Positions 1-6,067 of a stretch of 7,852 nucleotides of DNA are shown one piece after another. A model generated the notes under the pieces. The model ran no database searches and was not told the DNA's origin. It was given only the letters and a program-made list of their open reading frames with translations. The DNA lies in the NCBI GenBank assembly GCA_030634675.1, contig DAOWAH010000062.1, positions 1-7,852 on the forward strand, in the 5' to 3' direction. Every line of letters starts with the position of its first letter. Position 1 is the stretch's first letter. The position numbers and the translations under genes were made by a program. Origin of the DNA: Fidelibacterota bacterium. GTDB taxonomy: Bacteria > Marinisomatota > Marinisomatia > Marinisomatales > TCS56.

Positions 1-263
1 TACTTCCGCTGTAGCTGTTTCGAAGCTCGGAAAATACTGCTGTAAATACTTTCCAAAGCCCGACGATCTTCTACTTTTTCAGCCTGGTTTGTCAGCTTAT
101 TAAGTACAGTCTGTTCACGTAACGGATCATCAATCGGCAAGGATAATTCCTGCTTGAGCACACCTAATTGATGAGATATTGCCAGGCGTTGTAAAATCAA
201 TTTAACAAGTTTATTATCGATGTGGTCGATTTTATTACGTAATACTGTAAGTCGTACATCCAT
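1..263 (-). CDS. Chorismate mutase, AroQ class (3' end at or just past window edge)
   Basis: Predicted to convert chorismate to prephenate, the first committed step towards phenylalanine and tyrosine, in the cytosol. I translated the minus strand from the ATG at 263-261. It opens MDVRLTVLRNKIDHIDNKLV and gives 87 residues, all within an all-helical AroQ domain. Against the E. coli chorismate mutase domain (Arg11, Arg28, Lys39, Asp48, Arg51, Glu52, Ser84, Gln88), the equivalents here are Arg9, Arg26, Lys37, Asp46, Arg49, Glu50, Ser81 and Gln85, so the active-site set is complete. The start is preceded by GGAG about 6 bases upstream. The gene follows the VKOR gene after a 27-bp gap and is probably co-transcribed. 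The last two visible bases are TA, so the next base decides between a stop (single-domain enzyme of 87 residues) and Tyr (possible fusion, for example to prephenate dehydratase). It is too short for the usual ORF cut-off but well supported. Confidence 0.9.
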   Translation of the reverse strand, partial: MDVRLTVLRNKIDHIDNKLVKLILQRLAISHQLGVLKQELSLPIDDPLREQTVLNKLTNQAEKVEDRRALESIYSSIFRASKQLQRK

Positions 264-290
264 TAGTCTCTCCGTTAGATAATTTTAAGA

Positions 291-722
291 TTAAATAAAG
301 CGCATCAGCATGATTATAAAAAGGAAGATGTTAATCGTATGGATTGTTAGGCAGGGACGGCAGGCTACCTTCAGCGAATACAAGCCATATAACAGATAAA
401 GACTAAAAATCAGCGTAATGCCCGTGATAACATTTAAAATGTTATTCAATGGAAAACTGAAAAACCGGACTCCCAACAAAATTATAATTAATAAGCCATA
501 ATACCAAAGACCCCAATAAGCATTAGGCTGTCTTAGGGTGCGACCGAAACGGGAATCAACAATATCCGTACAGGCTGGGCCGCTTATCCTTATTGAGGAT
601 GGCATCCACCATGTTTTATGGGAAATTCGCCGGCGGTAGACCATTAAAAAATATAATGACACCAGCCAGCCACATGCACTCATTAAGAAAGCTAAAGGCA
701 GGTTGAATGACCAATTCATCAT
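291..722 (-). CDS. VKOR-family membrane thiol-disulfide oxidoreductase
   Basis: A 143-residue, mostly hydrophobic protein with about four transmembrane helices. The pattern matches the vitamin K epoxide reductase (VKOR) family, which oxidises thiols with quinone as electron acceptor and in bacteria often replaces DsbB. Visible family marks are a loop Cys51 followed by TDIVDSRFG, then RQPNAYWGLWYY, and near the last helix the redox motif Cys121-Arg-Pro-Cys124 followed by HTIN. Most family members carry two loop cysteines. Here only Cys51, the inner one, is present, and the outer shuttle Cys is missing. Cys17 lies in the first helix. There is no fused thioredoxin domain, so a separate partner would be needed. 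The start at 722 overlaps the stop of the upstream transporter gene as ATGA, implying translational coupling. A second ATG follows immediately, so the start could be one codon later. The family call is firm; its partner and substrate are unknown. Confidence 0.8.
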   Translation of the reverse strand: MMNWSFNLPLAFLMSACGWLVSLYFLMVYRRRISHKTWWMPSSIRISGPACTDIVDSRFGRTLRQPNAYWGLWYYGLLIIILLGVRFFSFPLNNILNVITGITLIFSLYLLYGLYSLKVACRPCLTIHTINIFLFIIMLMRFI

Positions 723-1417
723 AAGCCGAATACCATTATAGACAGCCCGGAAATTGCTATAACAATACCCGCCAGTGCATGTACATAACGTTCAAGGAAA
801 CCAAAATTGATTTTCAGCAAACCCTTCGACATGATAACTACGATAGCCGTCATGGTTGTTATTGTAATTGCGCCAAAAGCCAGCGTCACCCAGACCAGAT
901 CTCCCCAATTATGTTTAGCGGCGGGATACATAAGAATTGGAATCAATGGTTCGCAGGGTCCTAAAACAAAGACGATGAACAGAGCCCAGGGCGTGATCGA
1001 TTTTACATCTCCGTGAATGTGAGCATGGCTGCCGAGATGATGGTGGCTGTGTTGGTGGTGCCCCGTGGTATGATCGTGCTCATGTACATGTTCACCAGCC
1101 CGTAAACCAATTCTCAATCCCCAGACACCGTAGGCTACACCAACGCCGATCAGCAGCCAACTGGCCAGGTCGCCCCGGACGACCTCTACCTGCTCCAAAG
1201 CTCCCACGGCAACACCAAAGACCACACCAATCAGCCCTAGCAGTACGGAACCAAGGACATGCCCAATACCGCATATAATTGTAACCAAGGTGGTGAATTT
1301 CAACGACCATTTTCGCGCCCGGCCAATTAAGATAAAGGGCAAATAATGATCCGGTCCGATCAAAGTGTGGATAAATCCAATGCTCAAAGCTGTGATTAAT
1401 AATACCTGTAATTCCAT
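719..1417 (-). CDS. UreH/NicO-like membrane transporter with His-rich loop (probable Ni/Co or other metal)
   Basis: A 232-residue integral membrane protein of about six helices, of the type often annotated as sulfite exporter TauE/SafE or urease accessory UreH. Helix 1 carries HTLIGPDH (His17, Asp23, His24), which resembles but does not equal the NiCoT signature HX4DH because the spacing is one longer. Other marks are Gly-His53 in helix 2, GPCEPLIP at 153-160 and His168. Residues 110-135 form a hydrophilic loop with 13 histidines in 26 positions, typical of proteins that bind Ni, Co or Zn. The ATG at 1417 has GGGGA about six bases upstream. Nearby hyp genes favour nickel supply or export for hydrogenase, but that is inference, because members of this family lack firm biochemistry and sulfite or thiol-related transport is not excluded. 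Only two cysteines occur, Cys49 and Cys154. The gene leads the minus-strand run into the VKOR and chorismate mutase genes. Confidence 0.75.
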   Translation of the reverse strand: MELQVLLITALSIGFIHTLIGPDHYLPFILIGRARKWSLKFTTLVTIICGIGHVLGSVLLGLIGVVFGVAVGALEQVEVVRGDLASWLLIGVGVAYGVWGLRIGLRAGEHVHEHDHTTGHHQHSHHHLGSHAHIHGDVKSITPWALFIVFVLGPCEPLIPILMYPAAKHNWGDLVWVTLAFGAITITTMTAIVVIMSKGLLKINFGFLERYVHALAGIVIAISGLSIMVFGL

Positions 1418-1443
1418 ATTGCGTCCCCGCTATTTGCTTATGA

Positions 1444-1466
1444 AAATGATTTATCTGTTATCATTT
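1444..1466. promoter_or_regulatory. Inverted repeat, candidate operator of a metal-responsive regulator
   Basis: A perfect 7-bp inverted repeat, AAATGAT (1444-1450) and ATCATTT (1460-1466), is separated by 9 bases. It lies between the transporter start codon and its predicted -10 box, covering roughly the transcription start and the early transcript, where repressors usually bind. The arms recall Fur-superfamily sites (TGAT...ATCA), but the half-site spacing does not fit the standard 7-1-7 Fur box. It also does not fit the E. coli NikR site (GTATGA-N16-TCATAC). The regulator is therefore unnamed. Confidence 0.4.
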
Positions 1467-1471
1467 ACACT

Positions 1472-1500
1472 ATTATTAGGCTACGGAAATTAATTGACTA
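1472..1500 (-). promoter_or_regulatory. Predicted sigma-70-type promoter of the transporter-VKOR-chorismate mutase run
   Basis: On the minus strand, TAGTCA (1500-1495) is followed after 17 bases by AATAAT (1477-1472). These match the -35 consensus at 4 of 6 and the -10 consensus at 5 of 6 positions. Transcription would begin near 1465, about 50 bases ahead of the transporter ATG and inside the inverted repeat at 1444-1466. This rests on consensus matching only. Confidence 0.4.
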
Positions 1501-1522
1501 ATCAAATTCGCTCAAAAATAAA
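1494..1522 (+). promoter_or_regulatory. Predicted promoter of the plus-strand membrane protein gene
   Basis: TTGACT (1494-1499) matches the -35 consensus at 5 of 6 positions. After 17 bases comes AATAAA (1517-1522), which matches the -10 consensus at 4 of 6. It faces the GTG start at 1609. Its -35 box overlaps the -35 box of the opposing predicted promoter, so the two genes may compete for polymerase. The local sequence is AT-rich, which raises the chance of a random match. Confidence 0.3.
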
Positions 1523-1608
1523 TTGTTAGATTACCATTTTCATTCGAACCCACCGGCAATTCAATCTTTTGTATTCAAATATTTCCAAATCAGCCCTAAT
1601 TTTCATCC

Positions 1609-3382
1609 GTGCGTTTAGATTATCAATTCAACCCAGATCAAATAGAGCGTTTTTCACGTTACTTCCTGTACTTTGCCCTCTTCAGTTTTGTTTTTATAAT
1701 CTCCTTCACCCGGATTCATAACGGCGATATTTGGTGGTCACTGGCCGAAGGCCGGGAAATTGCCACCACTCATTCCCTGCAGAACGAAAACCGGTTTTCC
1801 TACACCTTCCCAAACCAGCCCTGGACTTCTGCCCAATGGCTGTTTTCTTTAACCGCTTACAGTATCCACCAATTGACCGGTGTTTCTGGGCTGATCCTCA
1901 TAAAAATTGCAGTTTTTTTATTTATCATTCTGCTTCTGATTAAAATCCTGCAGCCCAGAATGCCCAATCAATTTGTTCTAATTCTCCTGTTAATACTGTT
2001 TATTCTGTCTGTTCATTTTCGGATAATGATCCGAGCTCATTTATTTTCAATCCTGTTTTTCACATTGTTTCTGTTTCTTGTCGACCGCTATCGCACTGGA
2101 AAACACAGATTATCTTTACTGGTTACCTTTAATAACGCTATTTTGGTCCAATTTCCATTCCGGATTAGTCTTTGGTTTTGGATTGCTCGCCCTTGTTGCC
2201 TTGGAAGATTTTCTTCCATTCCTGTTTACAAAACATCGTTCTTTTCAGCAATTACTCCGCAAACCACTGTTTCGTCATTATATGTTAGTTGCCTTAGCCT
2301 GTTTAATTACCAGTTTTATCAATCCGCAGGGACCTTACTGGCTGGTGCACACGACTACTCACTTAGACATTGGCGGTCTTATAGCGCTTGTTGAATACCA
2401 GCCTTCATGGGAATTACTACCAACTACATTACCATATTTTTATCTGGTAATTACTTATCTAACAATCACTATCATAAGAATTATTGCGATCCGGCGTTTT
2501 CAGCCGTATGATCTGGCCACACTGGTATTCTTTTATTTCTCCTTAAGGCACAATCGTATAATACCCTATTTTTCTGCTATAACAATTGTATCGTGTACTT
2601 ATTCTTTAATCAGCCTGAAAAATTCAGCTTATATTAGATTCCTTAAAAAAGAAGACGGAAGATGGTCAAAACCACAGATAATCAGACTCTTGCTTAGACT
2701 GTTTCTACTTCTATCTCCGTTGTTCCTGTTTGGGCGACTACCCTTCTTTCCCCCGCAAAGTGATTTTGGATTGGGTATAAATCATTTCCGTTTGCCAGTG
2801 AAAGCCACCAGTTTTTTAAAAGCCAATCCGATCATGGGCAATGTATTTAACAGTTACAACTGGGGCGGTTACCTGATCTGGGAGCTGTATCTGCAAAAAC
2901 AGGTTTTCATTGATGGTCGTGTCCCGGCTTATCCATCAAAATTTATTGATATGGCCTCTCAGTTTCGGCAGTACCCGCAAACCTTTAAAGCTATTGATGA
3001 CATTTATCAGTTTCAATATCTCTTTTTTCCTGAAGGATACCTCGCCTGGAATATTGAAAAATATTATGATCCTACGAAATGGCTACTTGTTTACTGGGAC
3101 CAGGCCGGTGCACGCATATATATCAGAAACAACCAACAAAACGCTTATTATATCTCCAAATTTGGGTACCGTTATTTCACACCGGGTTTCAGCGATGAGG
3201 CTTACCGGCTACTAAAATCAAATCCCGCCTATCTCAGCCAATTAATACAGGAAATTAGTCGACATTTTAAATGGACCGGGTCGAAATCTGATCGATTATT
3301 GCTTGCGATTGCTGAGATGGAATACAATAAAATGTTGGAAATCACTAATCAAGCACCTATATCAGCAGATTCTTGGCAGTAA
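1609..3382 (+). pseudogene. Multi-pass membrane protein, GT39/PMT-like, split by a frameshift near 2100
   Basis: Read as one gene this would be about 590 residues: many hydrophobic helices followed by a C-terminal soluble part. The first frame (from GTG 1609) gives residues 1-165. It has a helix, then the loop GDIWWSLAEG (39-48), FSYTFPNQPWTSAQWL (63-78) and RAHLFS (142-147). These are typical of lipid-linked-sugar glycosyltransferases of the GT39/PMT-like kind, where the first loop carries an acidic residue (here Asp40). The second frame continues with YWLPLITLFWSNFHSG and ends with the family's C-terminal block NWGGYLIWELY and VFIDGR (coding about 2857-2920). Both parts belong to one family and join cleanly if one base is removed near the A4 run at 2100-2103. 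The first frame otherwise runs on in meaningless sequence to 2394. The second frame's nominal TTG start at 2078 is an artefact. GTG 1609 is the only start after the in-frame stop at 1597 that keeps the N-terminal helix, but it lacks a clear ribosome site. Sugar donor and acceptor are unknown. A true mutation or a sequencing error are both possible. Confidence 0.75.
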
Positions 3383-4423
3383 ATCTCCCACTGGCATATC
3401 AATTATTCGATTAGCACCCAGTCCTGTACGCATAATCACAAAACCTGCATTTTCGTCTGTCACTTCACCAATAATCACAGCTTCTTTCCCCCGGGGATGT
3501 TCCCGCATAGCGGCCAATATATCAACAGCTATATTACCGGGCACTACTGCTACCAGTTTTCCCTCGTTGGCCACATAAAGGGGGTCGATCCCTAGGATCT
3601 CGCAAGCACCGCTTACTTCCGGCTTAACCGGTACGGCATTCTCCAGCAGAGCAATGCCTACATGCGATGCCCGGGCAAATTCATTAAGCGTGGTAGCCAG
3701 TCCTCCGCGGGTGGGATCGCGCATAGCATGAACGTTTTTTGATACTTTTAATATGCTATACACTATATCATTCAGGGCTGCCGTGTCACTCTTCACCCGT
3801 GACTGAAACGATAGTCCTTCCCGGTTGGTCATGACGGCCATACCGTGATCAGCTACCGTTCCGGAGACGATTACTTTATCACCAGGCTGAAGATTAGTCG
3901 CGGAAATATTAACACCTTCAGGAATAGCACCAAACCCGGAAGTATTTATAAAAATCTGATCGCATTTACCTCTGTTCACTACTTTGGTGTCACCTGTAAC
4001 AATCATAACATCTGCAGCCCGGGCGGCTTTTTCCATGGATAATAATATCCTGTGCAGCGTCTCCAGCGGTAGACCTTCTTCCAGGATGAAAGCTACACTC
4101 AGATAAAGCGGTCTAGCCCCACACATACAAATATCGTTTACCGTTCCATTCACTGCCAGATCACCGATATCGCCACCCGGAAAGAAAATCGGGTCTACCA
4201 CAAACGAATCGGTGGTAAAAGCCAATCTCCCGGCCGGCCGGGGCAGGATGGCCTGATCTTCCAGTTTGTCTAAGGTCTGATTACCGAAGCGCGGTAAAAA
4301 TAATTTTTCGATCAACATTGCTGATAATTTACCGCCAGCACCGTGGGCAAGTTGGATCGTGTCATGATCCATTATCGGTAATGGACAAGAAAGAGCTTCA
4401 GGAAAAACAGGTTTATCAGACAT
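3362..4423 (-). CDS. hypE: Hydrogenase maturation protein HypE (carbamoyl dehydratase)
   Basis: HypE receives a carbamoyl group from HypF on its C-terminal cysteine and dehydrates it with ATP to a thiocyanate, the cyanide source for the active-site iron of [NiFe]-hydrogenase. The 353-residue length is normal. Visible motifs of this PurM/AIR-synthase-like ATP-binding fold are HGAGGK (27-32), TTDSFVVDP (70-78), FPGGDIG (81-87), GTVND (93-97), GDTKVV (144-149) and RDPTRGGLA (235-243). It ends in the invariant PRIC, with Cys353 the modified residue, so the protein should be active. The ATG at 4423 lies 14 bases past the start of the hypD stop and has no obvious Shine-Dalgarno site, so coupling to hypD translation is likely. 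A second possible start at Met18 would still keep all motifs. The 3' end overlaps the convergent membrane protein gene by 21 bp. Confidence 0.97.
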   Translation of the reverse strand: MSDKPVFPEALSCPLPIMDHDTIQLAHGAGGKLSAMLIEKLFLPRFGNQTLDKLEDQAILPRPAGRLAFTTDSFVVDPIFFPGGDIGDLAVNGTVNDICMCGARPLYLSVAFILEEGLPLETLHRILLSMEKAARAADVMIVTGDTKVVNRGKCDQIFINTSGFGAIPEGVNISATNLQPGDKVIVSGTVADHGMAVMTNREGLSFQSRVKSDTAALNDIVYSILKVSKNVHAMRDPTRGGLATTLNEFARASHVGIALLENAVPVKPEVSGACEILGIDPLYVANEGKLVAVVPGNIAVDILAAMREHPRGKEAVIIGEVTDENAGFVIMRTGLGANRIIDMPVGDLLPRIC

Positions 4424-4434
4424 AGATTATTTAT

Positions 4435-5547
4435 TCAATTCGATAAATTTGTGGTTAAAAAGGTTTTCCGATTATAACGATAATAGGCGGCACAGGCGCC
4501 TTCGCTGGATACCATTGGTGCACCAAGGGGATGTTCCGGCCGACATTCCACGCCGAAGGCAGGGCATTCATGAGGTTTTTTCAGTCCCCGCAAAACTTCA
4601 CCGCTGATACAAAGTGGCGATTCCTCGGTTGTTATATCGCCCACGGCGAATTTCCTTTCGGCATCGAATGCAGCGTATTCTTTACGGATGCCATAGCCAC
4701 TGGCTGGAATTTCACCAATACCGCGCCACTTACGATCAGTTACTTCGAATACAGTATTAATTATCTGTTGAGCAGGACGGTTGCCTTCCCGTTCTACTGA
4801 TCTGGTATATTGATTCTCAACCTGATAACGCTCTTCTTCAAGCTGCTTAAGGGTCATTAACAAGCCTTCCAAAACATCAATCGGTTCGAACCCGGTCACT
4901 ACAATCGGCACGTGGTATTTTGCGGCAATCGGCTCATATTCTTCCCAACCCATGATAGTACAGACGTGCCCTGCGGCAAGATAACCCTGTACGCGGTTAT
5001 CCAGAGAAGACAGCAGCGCTTCCATGGCCGGCGGTACCAGCACATGACTGGCCAGTTCACTGAAATTGGTTAATCCTTCGACCTTTGCCTGATGGATCGC
5101 CATGGCGTTTCCGGGGGCGGTGGTCTCAAAACCGACAGCGAAAAAAACCACTTCCCTATCGGGATTATCCCGTGCAATTTTCAATACTTCCAAGGGTGAA
5201 TATACCGTGCGCACATCGGCTCCTTCACTGCTGGCCATGAATAAATCCATATTGCTCCCGGGCACGCGCAGCATGTCACCAAAGCTGGTAAAAATCACAT
5301 TAGGTTGTAACGCAATTGCAATGGCTTTATCAATTATTTCTAGGGGAGTGACACAAACCGGGCAGCCCGGGCCATGTACTAATTCAATTTCTTTTGGGAT
5401 GACCTGGTCGATACCGTGTTTTAGAATAGTGTTGGTTTGCCCTCCACAGATCTCCATAATCACCCAGGGCTGTGTAACAGTATTTTTGATCTCTGCTAAA
5501 ATCTTGCGGGCTACCTTCGGATCGCGGAATTCGTCCAGATACTTCAT
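4435..5547 (-). CDS. hypD: Hydrogenase maturation protein HypD, [4Fe-4S] scaffold for Fe(CN)2CO assembly
   Basis: HypD and HypC together hold the iron while cyanide and CO ligands are attached. HypD carries a [4Fe-4S] cluster and redox-active cysteines. The 370-residue product has the usual length and begins [10 protein letters not shown], the standard HypD N-terminus, which fixes the start although no Shine-Dalgarno site is visible ahead of it. Motifs seen are CGGQTNTI with Cys34, GPGCPVC with Cys62 and Cys65, GFETTAP (139-145), and [14 protein letters not shown] around Cys196. The C-terminal cluster cysteines are Cys313, Cys328, Cys335 and Cys352, in the contexts [20 protein letters not shown] and [10 protein letters not shown]. 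All expected cysteines are present. An 11-bp... spacing to hypE suggests one transcript. The upstream gap to hypC (106 bp) is longer and contains tandem repeats, so hypD may have its own level of control. Confidence 0.97.
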   Translation of the reverse strand: MKYLDEFRDPKVARKILAEIKNTVTQPWVIMEICGGQTNTILKHGIDQVIPKEIELVHGPGCPVCVTPLEIIDKAIAIALQPNVIFTSFGDMLRVPGSNMDLFMASSEGADVRTVYSPLEVLKIARDNPDREVVFFAVGFETTAPGNAMAIHQAKVEGLTNFSELASHVLVPPAMEALLSSLDNRVQGYLAAGHVCTIMGWEEYEPIAAKYHVPIVVTGFEPIDVLEGLLMTLKQLEEERYQVENQYTRSVEREGNRPAQQIINTVFEVTDRKWRGIGEIPASGYGIRKEYAAFDAERKFAVGDITTEESPLCISGEVLRGLKKPHECPAFGVECRPEHPLGAPMVSSEGACAAYYRYNRKTFLTTNLSN

Positions 5548-5551
5548 GGCA

Positions 5552-5599
5552 AGGTGTTGACGTTTTTAGGTGTTAAAGTTGTAAAGTGTTGAAGATTCA
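5552..5599. repeat. Three imperfect 16-bp tandem repeats ahead of hypD
   Basis: On the plus strand the units are AGGTGTTGACGTTTTT (5552-5567), AGGTGTTAAAGTTGTA (5568-5583) and AAGTGTTGAAGATTCA (5584-5599). Units 1 and 2 agree at 12 of 16 positions and units 2 and 3 at 11 of 16. The core A(G/A)GTGTT(G/A)A repeats with an exact 16-base period. In the hyp transcript they read as (T/C)AACAC(C/T)T-type cores from 5 to 52 bases before the hypD ATG, in the place where a ribosome site would be. They may be a protein or RNA binding array, or a decaying minisatellite. Confidence 0.6.
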
Positions 5600-5653
5600 A
5601 TTCTATTTCCCTGCCCCAGGCTCTTTGTTCTGTGCTTGTTTCACCTATGCTCG

Positions 5654-5947
5654 TCACTCCTCAGCTCCTCCACTTTCCTCCGGCAGCGGCTGACCGTACA
5701 AATCCACTCCTTCTTGAGCGGCTGCTTCCACCAGTCCTTCCCAGGCTTGATAACTTTTAAGGGCTTCTTCTTCATTAATCACCGAAATGCCGAACCCGGC
5801 GTGCACAATGGTGTACTGGCCCACTTCTATTTCAGGCACATAAGCCAAACAGGCTTGACTGATTGTACCGGCAAAATCGATTCGCCCCATCATCAAGCCG
5901 TTTTCTTCATAAACTTCAATTACTTTTCCTGGAATTCCCAAGCACAT
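5654..5947 (-). CDS. hypC: Hydrogenase maturation chaperone HypC/HybG family
   Basis: HypC is the small chaperone that carries the iron centre with HypD and then delivers it to the hydrogenase large-subunit precursor. The product begins MCLGIPGKVIEV. The N-terminal Cys2, exposed after removal of Met1, is the essential metal- and HypD-binding residue. The HAGFGI block (49-54) matches the family HxGFAI motif. At 97 residues it is slightly longer than the usual 75-90 because of an acidic tail ending SGGAEE. The ATG at 5947 has an AAGGA site about seven bases upstream, which supports the start. It lies between hypF (120-bp gap) and hypD (106-bp gap) on the same strand, so a shared transcript is likely. 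Confidence 0.97.
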   Translation of the reverse strand: MCLGIPGKVIEVYEENGLMMGRIDFAGTISQACLAYVPEIEVGQYTIVHAGFGISVINEEEALKSYQAWEGLVEAAAQEGVDLYGQPLPEESGGAEE

Positions 5948-6067
5948 TATATTTCCTTCTTTTTAAAATGACCTTTATTCAAATCTCTGTCTTACTGGGG
6001 TCCTTCATATTGAACACTATCAAAATTTACATCATTCAATTAACCGGTTGTGGCATCATTTTAAATA

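Noticed and set aside
779..1016. Two short plus-strand open frames opposite the transporter gene
   Set aside because: Both are antisense to a clear transmembrane protein and show no recognisable protein features.
1439..1464. NikR operator reading of the palindrome region
   Set aside because: The ATGA and TCAT half-sites are 17 bases apart rather than 16, and the outer bases of GTATGA/TCATAC are not conserved.
2078..2100. TTG start for a separate 434-residue protein
   Set aside because: The true protein continues from the upstream frame, and the first residues from this TTG do not resemble the family. The frameshift explains the break.
2093..2125. Programmed +1 frameshift
   Set aside because: No typical shifty stop context, such as a slow in-frame stop codon with a Shine-Dalgarno-like stimulator, is visible at the junction. 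A one-base error or mutation is simpler.
4228..4245. GC-rich palindromic stretch around GGCCGGCC
   Set aside because: It lies inside the hypE coding sequence and follows from Pro/Arg/Gly codons, with no sign of a separate role.
5102..5560. 152-codon open frame on the plus strand opposite hypD
   Set aside because: It is antisense to a HypD gene with all its motifs, has no family signature and looks like a codon-bias shadow.
5552..5599. CRISPR array
   Set aside because: The units are 16 bp, contiguous and imperfect, with no spacers between them.
6008..6041. ATTGAA/TTCAAT inverted repeat in the hypF-hypC gap as a terminator or operator
   Set aside because: The arms are only six AT-rich base pairs with a long loop and no flanking T tract, so chance is the better explanation.
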